Assembly: GCF_004000985.1 (NCBI RefSeq)
Contig: NZ_BIMH01000041.1
Coordinates: 1 to 42,087, forward strand
DNA: 42,087 bases
Source of the DNA: Paenibacillus validus NBRC 15382
Lineage (GTDB): Bacteria > Bacillota > Bacilli > Paenibacillales > NBRC-103111
Direction: 5' to 3'
Under the pieces are notes generated by a model that worked only from the letters and a program-made list of their open reading frames with translations, did no database searches and was not told the DNA's origin. Below, in pieces: positions 29,939 through 38,015 of this stretch; within the stretch, counting starts at the first letter, position 1; every line of letters starts with the position of its first letter. Position numbers and translations under genes: made by a program.

Positions 29939-30583
29939 CTATGCTTTCGCCGCCAAGGCCGCTGCGATGACCGGCTGCAGTCGGTCGCACAGTGCTTGTA
30001 TAGCGTTATTTTTCATCCGGTAGCTTACCCGGTTCGCAATCAACCGGCTCGTAATCGAGAATATCTCTTCGTGCTCCGCGAGCCCGTTTTCCCGAATCGT
30101 GCTGCCCGTTTCGACCATATCGACAATCCGGTCGGCCAACCCGATCAGCGGCGCCAGCTCAATGGAGCCGTTCAGCTTGATCACTTCCACCTGCTGTCCC
30201 CGCTCCCGAAAATACTGCGAGGCGACGTTCGGATACTTGGTCGCCACCCGCGGATTCAGCACCGGCTTCCAATCCGGCAAGCCGATGACCGACATGCGGC
30301 AGCGGGCAATACCGAGATCGAGCAGCTCGTAAACGTCGCGGTTTTCCTCCATCAGCACGTCCTTGCCGACGACGCCGATATCGGCTACGCCGTATTCCAC
30401 ATACGTCGGAACGTCGACGGGCTTCGCCATAATAAACTCCATATTGGCTTCGGGCACCGCGATAATCAGCTTGCGCGATTCGTCCGTTTCGTCCGGAATC
30501 GCGAGGCCCGCCTCGCGGAACAGCTTCGAAGCTTGCTTATAAATACGCCCTTTGGGCATCGCTACTTTCAATAACTCCTGCAT
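29939..30583 (-). CDS. hisG: ATP phosphoribosyltransferase, short form catalytic subunit
   Basis: Joins PRPP and ATP, the first and feedback-controlled step of histidine synthesis. The 214-residue protein starts at ATG 30583 ([20 protein letters not shown]) after GGAGCGGCGAG. Family motifs include [45 protein letters not shown] and [12 protein letters not shown]. It lacks the C-terminal regulatory domain of long HisG and therefore depends on HisZ, encoded immediately upstream. Confidence 0.97.
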   Translation of the reverse strand: MQELLKVAMPKGRIYKQASKLFREAGLAIPDETDESRKLIIAVPEANMEFIMAKPVDVPTYVEYGVADIGVVGKDVLMEENRDVYELLDLGIARCRMSVIGLPDWKPVLNPRVATKYPNVASQYFRERGQQVEVIKLNGSIELAPLIGLADRIVDMVETGSTIRENGLAEHEEIFSITSRLIANRVSYRMKNNAIQALCDRLQPVIAAALAAKA

Positions 30584-30598
30584 GGGCTCGCCGCTCCT

Positions 30599-31798
30599 TT
30601 AATTCACAAACTCAATGACGCTCTGATATTCGATCCCCCGAACGCGAACCGAACCGCCGGCCAGCTGTTCTTTCTCATACTGACCGTCCGGGGCGAGCAG
30701 CGTCTCCACCGGCGCTTGCCGCTCCATCCGCAGCTCTCCCGCCCGGCTTAACGCCTGCTGCCGGTTGTCCGCCGTATAGACGATCAGCACGCGGTTCGAC
30801 GTCTCTGCGGCAGCCTCCTTGCTGATCACTTCAAGAATCCGGTTCGTCTTGAGCGCAAAGCCGGTCGCCGGGGCCGGACGGCCGAACTGCGCCAGCAGGT
30901 TGTCATAACGACCGCCGCTGCACACCGGAAATCCGAGATCCGCCGCATAGCCTTCAAAGGTCATGCCCGTGTAATAAGAAAAGTCGCCGATCATGGTCAA
31001 ATCGATCAGCACATGCTCGCTGACGCCATACGCCTCCAGCACGTCCCACACTTCGCACAAATGTGCGATCGCTTGCTGCGCTACCGGATCGTCGGTTAAC
31101 TGACGCGCTTGGCGGCAAATCTCTTGGCCCCCTCGCAAGCGAAGGATGCCCTCCAGCTCTTCCCGCACCTCCGCCGGCAAGCCCATCGTCTTGAGCGCTT
31201 CCCGATAACCGACGTAATCGCGGTTCAGCAAGCAGTCCTTCAACTGCGTCTGCGCATCCGTACGGTCGCGAAGCGTTTCCTGGAACAAGCCGTTCAGGAA
31301 GCCGACATGACCCAGCGCGATTTTGAACGGCTTCACGCCGGCCGCCTGCAAGCAAGCGACCGCGAGTGCGATCACTTCCGCATCGGACTCGCTTGACGCA
31401 TCGCCGACGAGCTCAACGCCAGTCTGGAAAAATTCCGCATCCCGCCCCGCTTCCGCTTCAATCGCGCGAAAGACGTTCGCGTGGTACGACAAACGAAGAG
31501 GGAACGCATGTTCACGAAGCAAGGACGAAACGACACGCGCGATCGGCGCCGTCATATCCGAGCGCATGACGAGCGTCGTGCCGTTACGGTCGAGCAGCTT
31601 GAACAGCTTCTTATCTTCCGTCGAGCTCGCTACCCCTACGGTATCGTAATACTCCAACGTTGGAGTAATGATCTCTCTGTAACCCCAGCGCTCCAAACAC
31701 TGCATCAGTTTGAACTCAATGCTGCGCAGCTTGGCCGCCGCCTCGGGCAAATAATCTTTGACGCCTGTCGGCTTTTCGAACACTTTCGGTTTGGACAC
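30599..31798 (-). CDS. hisZ: ATP phosphoribosyltransferase regulatory subunit HisZ
   Basis: Histidyl-tRNA synthetase-like protein that has lost aminoacylation and forms a complex with short HisG, giving it activity and histidine inhibition. The 399-residue protein starts at GTG 31798 (reads VSKPKVFEKPTGVKDYLPEA) after TAGGGTGAAGACCG. HisS-like motifs are seen: GVKDYLPEAAAKLR, LVMRSDMTAPIARVV, GRDAEFFQTGVELVG, GFPVCSGGRYDNLL and TGFALKTNRI. No anticodon-binding domain as in HisS follows. First gene of the his operon. Confidence 0.96.
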   Translation of the reverse strand: MSKPKVFEKPTGVKDYLPEAAAKLRSIEFKLMQCLERWGYREIITPTLEYYDTVGVASSTEDKKLFKLLDRNGTTLVMRSDMTAPIARVVSSLLREHAFPLRLSYHANVFRAIEAEAGRDAEFFQTGVELVGDASSESDAEVIALAVACLQAAGVKPFKIALGHVGFLNGLFQETLRDRTDAQTQLKDCLLNRDYVGYREALKTMGLPAEVREELEGILRLRGGQEICRQARQLTDDPVAQQAIAHLCEVWDVLEAYGVSEHVLIDLTMIGDFSYYTGMTFEGYAADLGFPVCSGGRYDNLLAQFGRPAPATGFALKTNRILEVISKEAAAETSNRVLIVYTADNRQQALSRAGELRMERQAPVETLLAPDGQYEKEQLAGGSVRVRGIEYQSVIEFVN

Positions 31799-31880
31799 CG
31801 GTCTTCACCCTACTATTCGTAATTTTTGCTTTAGTTCGCTAATGTGCTACCATACTACCAAAATAAAGAATGTAATCGTT

Positions 31881-31909
31881 AGTCTACCATGGAAACGAGA
31901 CTCCGTCAA
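31881..31909 (-). promoter_or_regulatory. Sigma-A promoter of the his operon
   Basis: Minus strand: -35 TTGACG (31909-31904), 17 bp, extended -10 TGG-TAGACT (-10 at 31886-31881). The leader to hisZ is about 75 nt. GGTAG occurs three times: across the -10 (within 31884-31890), and at 31847-31853 and 31855-31861. It may be a repressor site; no T-box or attenuator is seen. Confidence 0.88.
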
Positions 31910-31910
31910 T

Positions 31911-32036
31911 GGAATAACACGAACGTTCTCCGTATGTCTGCAGAGCTTCATCCGAACGCCCGAGCGGAACCCGGGTGCGGTATTTCTGCTTGTAAACCGT
32001 CGTTTCCGACAAGAGCGGAACTACGTTCGTTATTCC
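31911..32036. repeat. Long imperfect intergenic palindrome upstream of the his operon
   Basis: The ends pair: GGAATAACACGAACGT (31911-31926) against ACGTTCGTTATTCC (32023-32036), with a 2-nt bulge. Between them, GAGCGGAAC occurs twice (near 31962 and 32013), and CCGAACG near 31952 and CGTTTCCGA near 32001 extend the symmetry. It has the look of a repetitive extragenic palindrome or a short non-autonomous mobile element; no coding frame fits. It may also end yvoF-like transcription. Confidence 0.5.
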
Positions 32037-32085
32037 CGTTCAAACCGGTGTGAAGGGCCCCTGTTAGGCTAAATCGGATATCGTT

Positions 32086-32586
32086 TTACTCCCCGCTCTC
32101 CCGGACGTCCTCTCGTATTACGCGCAGGGGATTGCCCGCGACGAAGCTGTACGGCGCAACGTCCTTATGCACGACCGAGCCTGCCCCAATGATCGCATGA
32201 TCCCCGATCGTTACGCCCGGCAGTATGGTGCTGTTCGCTCCGATCATCACATGGGAACCGATCTTCACCTGCCCGAGCCGGTATTCCTTGATCAAATACT
32301 CATGCGTCAGGATCGTCGAATTGTATCCGATGATCGTATTGTCCCCCACCTCGATCTTCTCCGGGAAGAATACATCCACCATGACCATTAAAGCGAAAGA
32401 GGCATGCTCCCCCACTTTCATCCCTAAGATACGGCGATAAATCCACCGTTTCAAAGGCAAGGAGGGCGCATACCTGGCGATCTGGATAAAAATAAAGTTA
32501 CGAATGGCCTTCCATCGGCTTATCGTACTGTATACTTGCCATAACGAGTTAGGCCCGTCCACCGGATATCGGTCCGTCTGTCTCAA
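32086..32586 (-). CDS. Hexapeptide-repeat acyltransferase, YvoF-like
   Basis: A 166-residue left-handed beta-helix acyltransferase (LacA/Maa type). Start is TTG 32586 (reads MRQTDRYPVDGPNSLWQVYS), after GGAGGAGAATCC and overlapping the ppaX stop by 4 nt; the N-terminus matches YvoF as remembered. Hexapeptide repeats are visible in IEVGDNTIIGYNSTI, VKIGSHVMIGANSTI and VTIGDHAIIGAGSVV, ending in VAGNPLRVI. Substrate is unknown; in Bacillus the gene also lies between ppaX and hisZ. Last gene of hprK-lgt-ppaX-yvoF. Confidence 0.88.
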   Translation of the reverse strand: MRQTDRYPVDGPNSLWQVYSTISRWKAIRNFIFIQIARYAPSLPLKRWIYRRILGMKVGEHASFALMVMVDVFFPEKIEVGDNTIIGYNSTILTHEYLIKEYRLGQVKIGSHVMIGANSTILPGVTIGDHAIIGAGSVVHKDVAPYSFVAGNPLRVIREDVRESGE

Positions 32587-33239
32587 GCGTTGGATTCTCC
32601 TCCTATGCCGGCAATCGGCAATAGTTCGCGAATATCGTCAATAACGTGGGCCGGCTCATACCGGCGCAAATATTCGACGCCTTTCAACGACCAGGCGACC
32701 CCAACCGAGGAGACACCCGCATTTCGGGCCGCCTCGATGTCGTAATGGCTGTCGCCGACCATCAAAGCGCTTGAGGCGTCCACACCCAATTCGCGCAGCG
32801 CTCTTAAGATGCCTTCCCCGTGCGGCTTCGGCTGTTCTACATCCTCGACCGTGACAATCGAATCAAAATAACCGATAATGCCGGTCAGCTTCAGGCCCAT
32901 CTCTGTCGTCTTCCGGATTTTACTGGTGACGACGCCGAGCTTCACCCCCGCTTCACGCAATTGGGCGAGCGTTTCCGGCACATGAGGAAACGCCGTGACC
33001 AATTCATCATGCCGGTTGATGTTGAAAGCCCGGTATTTCATGATCAAATCTTCCACCTGCTCCCGCCCCGAGAAATCCGCCATCTGCTCGTGCAAAGGCC
33101 GCCCCATGTTGGGAATGATGCGCTCCCGCGTTACAGGCTCCGGCGTGTCCCAGTCAAACGTATGTAAAAAAGATTGAATGATCAGCTCATTCGTATCGAG
33201 AATCGTCCCATCCAAATCAAACAGTACGGCTTGAATCAT
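32583..33239 (-). CDS. ppaX: Pyrophosphatase PpaX (HAD family)
   Basis: HAD hydrolase that in Bacillus removes the pyrophosphate made when HPr kinase/phosphorylase dephosphorylates HPr-Ser-P. The start is ATG 33239 (MIQAVLFDLDGTILDTNELI) after AAGGAGCAGAAGC; the longer reading into lgt lacks support. The 218 residues hold HAD motif I DLDGT (9-13), motif II VTSK, and motif III/IV KPHGEG with MVGDSHYDIEAA. The location in the hprK operon supports PpaX over a generic phosphoglycolate phosphatase. It starts 31 nt after the lgt stop. Confidence 0.93.
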   Translation of the reverse strand: MIQAVLFDLDGTILDTNELIIQSFLHTFDWDTPEPVTRERIIPNMGRPLHEQMADFSGREQVEDLIMKYRAFNINRHDELVTAFPHVPETLAQLREAGVKLGVVTSKIRKTTEMGLKLTGIIGYFDSIVTVEDVEQPKPHGEGILRALRELGVDASSALMVGDSHYDIEAARNAGVSSVGVAWSLKGVEYLRRYEPAHVIDDIRELLPIAGIGGESNA

Positions 33240-33270
33240 GCTTCTGCTCCTTCGTTTGCTGGTCTCATGT

Positions 33271-34269
33271 TCATCTTGTTTCCTCTGCCTCTCCCGGCTT
33301 CGCCTCATTCGGAGCTCCTTCGGCGTTTACCGCCGTCGTCGTCTCGCTCGCTGCTGCCGCACCGACCTGTAGAATAGGATCGGAATAATGCTCTGCAGAC
33401 GCTCCTGTCTTCCGCCGCACGATGATCACGACGATCGCGGCAATAACGATCAGTACGGCCAGCAGCTGCGAAATCCGCACATTGCCGCCGTACGTCATCA
33501 CCCCAGGCTCAAACCCGATCGCGCGCATCGGCGACCATAAGCTGTGCATCAGGGAGACCAACCATTCCGGTCCGGTGAAATCCAGGCTGTCCGTCCGGAC
33601 CCCTTCAATGAAGAAGCGGCCGATCGAATACCAAATGAAATAGCTGAAGAACAACTCGCCTGCCCGCAAGAACCGTTGACGGCGCAGTACGAACAAGATC
33701 ACAAGTCCGGCTAAATTCCACAATGACTCGTATAAGAAGGCCGGGTGATAATACTGTCCTTCAATCAACATCTGATTGACGATAAAATCAGGCAGATGCA
33801 GATTGTTCCGTAAGAACGCTTCATTTACCGGTCCACCGTGCGCTTCCTGGTTCATGAAGTTGCCCCAGCGCCCGATGGCCTGTCCGATGATCAGCCCCGG
33901 CGCGCAAATGTCCGCAATCCTCCAGAACGAATAGCCTTTGCGCCGTACATAAATGACAGCAGCGATGATTGCGCCGATCAAAGCGCCGTAGATGGCGATG
34001 CCGCCATGCCAGATCTTGACTACTTCGATCAAATTACCCTTGTAATCTTCCCACTTAAAGGCGACATAATAAATTCGCGCGCCGATGATGGCCGAAGGTA
34101 CGCCGATCAACACCAAGTCCATGAAAAAGTCCGGTGAAATGCCAAACCGCTTGCCTTCTTGCACCGCTAGCAACAATCCCATCATCGCCGCCGCACCCAG
34201 GATAATGCCATACCAATAGACCGTCAGCGGTCCAAGTGAAAATGCGATCGGATTCAGAGCTAAAAACAT
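33271..34269 (-). CDS. lgt: Prolipoprotein diacylglyceryl transferase
   Basis: Membrane enzyme that moves diacylglycerol from phosphatidylglycerol to the lipobox Cys of prolipoproteins. The 332-residue protein starts at ATG 34269 ([20 protein letters not shown]) after AAGGAGAGAAG. About seven membrane segments are seen, the HGG loop ([10 protein letters not shown], 88-97) and the Lgt signature [15 protein letters not shown] (133-147). The last 50 or so residues, after [10 protein letters not shown], form an Ala/Glu-rich hydrophilic extension absent from shorter Lgt proteins. It lies between hprK and ppaX. Confidence 0.98.
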   Translation of the reverse strand: MFLALNPIAFSLGPLTVYWYGIILGAAAMMGLLLAVQEGKRFGISPDFFMDLVLIGVPSAIIGARIYYVAFKWEDYKGNLIEVVKIWHGGIAIYGALIGAIIAAVIYVRRKGYSFWRIADICAPGLIIGQAIGRWGNFMNQEAHGGPVNEAFLRNNLHLPDFIVNQMLIEGQYYHPAFLYESLWNLAGLVILFVLRRQRFLRAGELFFSYFIWYSIGRFFIEGVRTDSLDFTGPEWLVSLMHSLWSPMRAIGFEPGVMTYGGNVRISQLLAVLIVIAAIVVIIVRRKTGASAEHYSDPILQVGAAAASETTTAVNAEGAPNEAKPGEAEETR

Positions 34270-34330
34270 GCGCTATCTTCTCTCCTTATACGAAGCGAAC
34301 GGTCCGAGAACCGCTCCCCGTTCAATGGGA

Positions 34331-35272
34331 TTATTCCAAGTCGTCCATATCCTCGTTTAACGATTCCGTCAATTTGTTCGTAAATTGCAGCGCGGCATTA
34401 TAGCCCATCCGTTTCAAGCGGTAATTCATCGCCGCCACCTCAATAATGACCGCCAAGTTCCGCCCGGGACGCACAGGAATCGTGACAAGCGGAATATCCG
34501 TGTCGATAATCCGGGTCTTCTCTTCGTCCAGTCCCAATCGGTCGTATTGCTTGTCCTGCTGCCAATTCTCCAGCTTACAGACAACCGAAATTTTCTTCGC
34601 GGTGCGTACCGCTCCGGCTCCGAACAACGTCATGACATTAATAATACCAATCCCGCGGATTTCCAATAAGTATCGAATCAGCTCCGGCGCGTTCCCGATC
34701 AGCGTGTGGTCGGCCGTTTGGCGAATTTCCACCGCATCGTCCGCAATCAAGCGGTGCCCGCGCTTCACAAGCTCAAGCGCTGTTTCGCTCTTCCCGATAC
34801 CGCTCGAACCGGAGATAAGCATGCCGATACCGTAAACGTCCACAAGTACGCCGTGAATCGTCGTTGTCGGTGCGAGACGATTTTCCAAAAATCCGGTCAA
34901 GCGGCTTGCCAAAATCGTCGTCGCCATCTGCGTCCGCAGCACCGCGATCCGGTAGTCGTTCGCCGCCGCCAGCAGCTCGATCGGCGCTTCCAGGCCGCGG
35001 CTAATGATGATGCATGGGATTTCATCCGGCGCGCAAAGCCGGTGCATCCGCTCCGTGCGTTCCTCCGGCGACAGGCCTTCGAAGAAGGTCAGCTCCGTTT
35101 TTCCTAAAATCTGTACCCGGTCATGCGGATGAAACTCGTAATAACCGGCCAGTTCCAGCCCGGGTCGATATAGGTCGGCAGTCATGATCGGACGCTTCAA
35201 GCCCTCATCGCCGCATATAATCTCAAGTTGAAACTCTCTTACCAAATCCGAAACTTTTACTTTTTTAGGCAA
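34331..35272 (-). CDS. hprK: HPr kinase/phosphorylase
   Basis: Bifunctional sensor that phosphorylates HPr at Ser46 under high fructose-1,6-bisphosphate and removes it with phosphate, setting CcpA-dependent catabolite control. The 313-residue protein starts at TTG 35272 (reads [20 protein letters not shown]) after AAAAGGAGACGAACGACC. It has His140 before the P-loop GSSGIGKS (155-162), and the HprK signature [10 protein letters not shown] (204-213). Length is standard. It is the first gene of its operon; substrate proteins of the HPr type are encoded at 15566-15835. Confidence 0.98.
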   Translation of the reverse strand: MPKKVKVSDLVREFQLEIICGDEGLKRPIMTADLYRPGLELAGYYEFHPHDRVQILGKTELTFFEGLSPEERTERMHRLCAPDEIPCIIISRGLEAPIELLAAANDYRIAVLRTQMATTILASRLTGFLENRLAPTTTIHGVLVDVYGIGMLISGSSGIGKSETALELVKRGHRLIADDAVEIRQTADHTLIGNAPELIRYLLEIRGIGIINVMTLFGAGAVRTAKKISVVCKLENWQQDKQYDRLGLDEEKTRIIDTDIPLVTIPVRPGRNLAVIIEVAAMNYRLKRMGYNAALQFTNKLTESLNEDMDDLE

Positions 35273-35305
35273 GGTCGTTCGTCTCCTTTTTATACCAGTA
35301 TCCTC

Positions 35306-35334
35306 ATCGTAAAGGAATCGGCCGCATAAATCAA
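35306..35334 (-). promoter_or_regulatory. Sigma-A promoter of the hprK operon
   Basis: Minus strand: -35 TTGATT (35334-35329), 17 bp, -10 TACGAT (35311-35306). The start point falls about 25 nt before the TTG codon. Confidence 0.8.
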
Positions 35335-35372
35335 CCGCTGCCGCCCGCTTTGCTTATCGCTATCATTCAAAT

Positions 35373-35400
35373 AAAAAACCAGCCTTTCGGCTGGTTTTTT
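35373..35400. terminator. Terminator of the MsmX-type ATPase gene
   Basis: A perfect 12-bp inverted repeat (AAAAAACCAGCC and GGCTGGTTTTTT) with a TTTC loop, 15 nt after the stop codon. Able to work in both directions. Confidence 0.95.
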
Positions 35401-35415
35401 ATTTATACGATTCCA

Positions 35416-36540
35416 TTAGCCATTCAGCAGGATGGAAGCTGTCGTTTCTTTGTCGAAGAAGTGAACTTTGTTCATGTCGATCGCCAATTTGACGTTCATC
35501 CCTTCGTGGAAGCCGGAACGGCTGTCTACGCGGGCAACAACGTTGGAGTTGCCGATACCGTTCAAGTGAAGGATCATCTCATGACCGAGGTTCTCGGACA
35601 CTTCGATGTGAGCGTTAACGATCGAGTTCGGGGACGCCTCGATGAAGATCGCTTCTTCATGGAAATCTTCCGGACGAACGCCGAGTACGACTTCTTTATT
35701 GGCGTAACCTTTTTCACGGATAATTTTGGCTTTGCCTTCAGGCAGCTGAACGTCGACACCCGTTGTACGGAAGTGCAGCTGTCCGCCTTGCTCAGTAAAG
35801 CTGCCGTTAACGAAGTTCATCGATGGGGAACCAATGAAGCCCGCTACGAACATATTAACAGGGAAGTTGTAAATCTCTTCCGGCGTAGCTGCTTGTTGGA
35901 TAACCCCTTTATCCATAACGACGATCCGATCGCCCATCGTCATGGCTTCTGTTTGGTCATGCGTGACGTAAACGGTTGTCGTTTCAAGCCGTTTAACCAG
36001 TTTCGTAATTTCAGCGCGCATCTGTACGCGAAGTTTAGCATCCAGGTTGGAAAGCGGTTCGTCCATCAGGAACACTTGCGGTTCGCGAACGATCGCGCGG
36101 CCCAAGGCAACACGTTGGCGCTGACCGCCGGACAATGCTTTCGGTTTACGATCGAGCAGGTGCTCGATGTCGAGAATTTTCGCCGCTTCGCGAACGCGAG
36201 CGTCGATGTCGGCTTTCTTGAACTTGCGAAGCTTCAAACCGAAAGCCATGTTTTGATACACGTTCATGTGCGGATACAAAGCGTAGGATTGGAATACCAT
36301 TGCAATATCGCGGTCTTTCGGAGCCACGTCGTTCACCAAACGGTCGCCGATGTACAATTCGCCCTCGGAGATTTCTTCCAAACCTGCGATCATACGAAGC
36401 GTCGTCGATTTACCACAGCCGGAAGCGCCTACGAGTACGAGAAACTCTTTATCTTTGATGTCCAAATGGAAGTCTTTAACCGTTGCTTCCGCTGCACCCG
36501 GATATTTTTTTACGATGTGGTTTAAACGTACGCCTGCCAT
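35416..36540 (-). CDS. Sugar ABC transporter ATPase, MsmX/UgpC type
   Basis: ATPase subunit that energises several carbohydrate ABC importers lacking their own ATPase. The 374-residue protein starts at ATG 36540 ([20 protein letters not shown]) after GTAGGGGGAATTAATC. Walker A GASGCGKS (38-45), Q-loop [11 protein letters not shown], signature LSGGQ (136-140), Walker B FLMDEP (157-162) and the switch His in YVTHDQ are visible. The C-terminal about 130 residues are the OB-type (TOBE) domain of the MalK/UgpC group. No permease genes adjoin, which fits a shared MsmX-like subunit. A TATGAT (36589-36584) with a weak -35 may be its promoter. Confidence 0.93.
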   Translation of the reverse strand: MAGVRLNHIVKKYPGAAEATVKDFHLDIKDKEFLVLVGASGCGKSTTLRMIAGLEEISEGELYIGDRLVNDVAPKDRDIAMVFQSYALYPHMNVYQNMAFGLKLRKFKKADIDARVREAAKILDIEHLLDRKPKALSGGQRQRVALGRAIVREPQVFLMDEPLSNLDAKLRVQMRAEITKLVKRLETTTVYVTHDQTEAMTMGDRIVVMDKGVIQQAATPEEIYNFPVNMFVAGFIGSPSMNFVNGSFTEQGGQLHFRTTGVDVQLPEGKAKIIREKGYANKEVVLGVRPEDFHEEAIFIEASPNSIVNAHIEVSENLGHEMILHLNGIGNSNVVARVDSRSGFHEGMNVKLAIDMNKVHFFDKETTASILLNG

Positions 36541-36633
36541 GATTAATTCCCCCTACGAGTTGATATCTTCTTAATATGCTTACATCATACCTTACTGATC
36601 CGTTGATGACTATGCACAATCTTCACAAAAAAA

Positions 36634-37737
36634 TCACTTTCTTTTCGTTACTTTGTACAATAACAAGGCGATCTTCACAAGCACCGCATGATTGAACGTC
36701 CGCACGTCCAATCCCGTTTCCTGTTTGAATTTATCCAGCCGATAAAGCAGCGTATTCCGATGAATATAGAGCTTCTTGGCCGTCTCGCTGACATTGCAAT
36801 CGAGCTGAAAAAAATGCTCAAGCGTCGTCATCGTCTCCGGATCGAAAGCGACATCAAGCCGCTTGAGCACCCGCTCCAGAAAATTGGCCTTCTCCGTTTC
36901 GGGAAGCATATGGACGAGCTTCTCCAACTGCAGCTCCCAAGGCATATGCATATTACTGCCGATATGATAGGTCCGACCGAGCATGATCGTCTCGCGCAGC
37001 TGAAGCACGGTGGCATATAACGATTTGGCCGGAAGGATCGGGTAATGAACGGCAAGATGGCATTCACCCACCCATTCATTCTCCAGCATTTCGTGAAGAC
37101 CGTAACCAAGTGCGGCGAGCTGATCTTCCAGCGTTTCGTCGGACGCATCGGCTTTATCGTCCCCGCCGTCCATCGTCAATATTTTTTCCGGACCGAGAAT
37201 AAGCCATTCTTTATCCGTGAGGGGAATCAGTGTAAGCGGCGCATCGAAGAAAGACTCTAACAGCTTCTTCAGCTCTGTATAATGCGCGCGCCGCGACGTA
37301 ATCTGATCGACATACAGCAGCAGCGGAATTTTCGTTGCGTACAGCGATAATTGCGACACCAGCGTATCCGGCAGCTCCGCTTGCGTATAGCCGAGTTCCT
37401 GCTGGCCTTTGAACCATTCACGGATCAATGCCGCTTTCCGTTCCTCTTCACCGCTTGGCGAAGCCGATTTTTTATCCTGCTGTTTCCGGTTTTCGAGCAG
37501 CAATCCAAGGAGCATCCGTTCCTTGGGCGTTACCGACCCGGCGGGCACTTGCAGAAGCAGCGCGTCTTGCCCTTCTTTGTGCACCAAAAAATAAACTTGG
37601 CCGTTCTTGTCCACCCCGGAGACGGCGCCGCCGTTTTCCTCGACCTGCTTGGACCATTCTTCCACTGAACATTTGACGCTGCTGACAGGTATACCGAGCG
37701 CGCTTTCGACTTGCTGACGTACGAGTTCCCAATCCAT
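36634..37737 (-). CDS. PucR/CdaR-family transcriptional regulator
   Basis: A 367-residue protein from ATG 37737 (MDWELVRQQVESALGIPVSS) after GGAGAGGGAGCC; an upstream extension of 19 codons lacks a ribosome site. The C-terminal LDCNVSETAKKLYIHRNTLL and YRLDKFKQETGLD form the helix-turn-helix typical of PucR/CdaR (HTH_30) regulators. The N-terminal two thirds show no sure domain; a GGDEF-like fold is common in the family middle. Sugar-diacid or related sensing is a family guess only. An extended -10 promoter and a near-perfect cre site precede it, so it is probably under CcpA control. It may act on the ATPase gene downstream or on the divergent LarA cluster. Confidence 0.85.
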   Translation of the reverse strand: MDWELVRQQVESALGIPVSSVKCSVEEWSKQVEENGGAVSGVDKNGQVYFLVHKEGQDALLLQVPAGSVTPKERMLLGLLLENRKQQDKKSASPSGEEERKAALIREWFKGQQELGYTQAELPDTLVSQLSLYATKIPLLLYVDQITSRRAHYTELKKLLESFFDAPLTLIPLTDKEWLILGPEKILTMDGGDDKADASDETLEDQLAALGYGLHEMLENEWVGECHLAVHYPILPAKSLYATVLQLRETIMLGRTYHIGSNMHMPWELQLEKLVHMLPETEKANFLERVLKRLDVAFDPETMTTLEHFFQLDCNVSETAKKLYIHRNTLLYRLDKFKQETGLDVRTFNHAVLVKIALLLYKVTKRK

Positions 37738-37789
37738 TCCTTGGCTCCCTCTCCTTATTTGCAACCGGTACCGACGAACCGCGTCACGT

Positions 37790-37803
37790 TGCAAACGTTT
37801 TCT
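37790..37803. promoter_or_regulatory. cre (CcpA-binding) site in the leader of the PucR/CdaR-type gene
   Basis: Plus strand TGCAAACGTTTTCT matches the cre consensus TGWAARCGYTWNCW at 13 of 14 positions, with a palindromic AAACGTTT core. It lies about 25-40 nt after the predicted start, a roadblock position. Confidence 0.75.
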
Positions 37804-37836
37804 CTATTTCGGCGCCACTCCCGGCGACATCCTCTT

Positions 37837-37845
37837 ATTGTAGCA
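37837..37845 (-). promoter_or_regulatory. Extended -10 promoter of the PucR/CdaR-type gene
   Basis: Minus strand TGC-TACAAT, -10 at 37842-37837. The -35 (CTTTGC at 17 bp) is weak. The leader is about 90 nt and contains the cre site. Confidence 0.65.
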
Positions 37846-38015
37846 TAAACAAAAAGGAAGCAAAGGCTCCATTCCCGATTTCATTTCCTTATGATCGGAC
37901 GGGCGGCCGTATAAACATCCCTTATTTCCCGGAAACAGGATACTTTTTATGATATTGGGGAAAAATTGAACTGCTTTCATCACTTTTAACTTCATACAGG
38001 GGGTGAAATCAGAAG

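Noticed and set aside
31799..31880. T-box riboswitch in the his leader
   Set aside because: The leader is only about 75 nt and has neither a T-box core (TGGNACCGCG) nor a terminator/antiterminator pair.
36575..36590. cre site TGTAAGCATATTAA near the MsmX-type ATPase promoter
   Set aside because: At least two central cre bases mismatch, including the CG core.
37804..37995. Minus-strand 63-codon frame upstream of the PucR/CdaR-type gene
   Set aside because: The promoter of that gene lies within it and no ribosome site or domain supports it.
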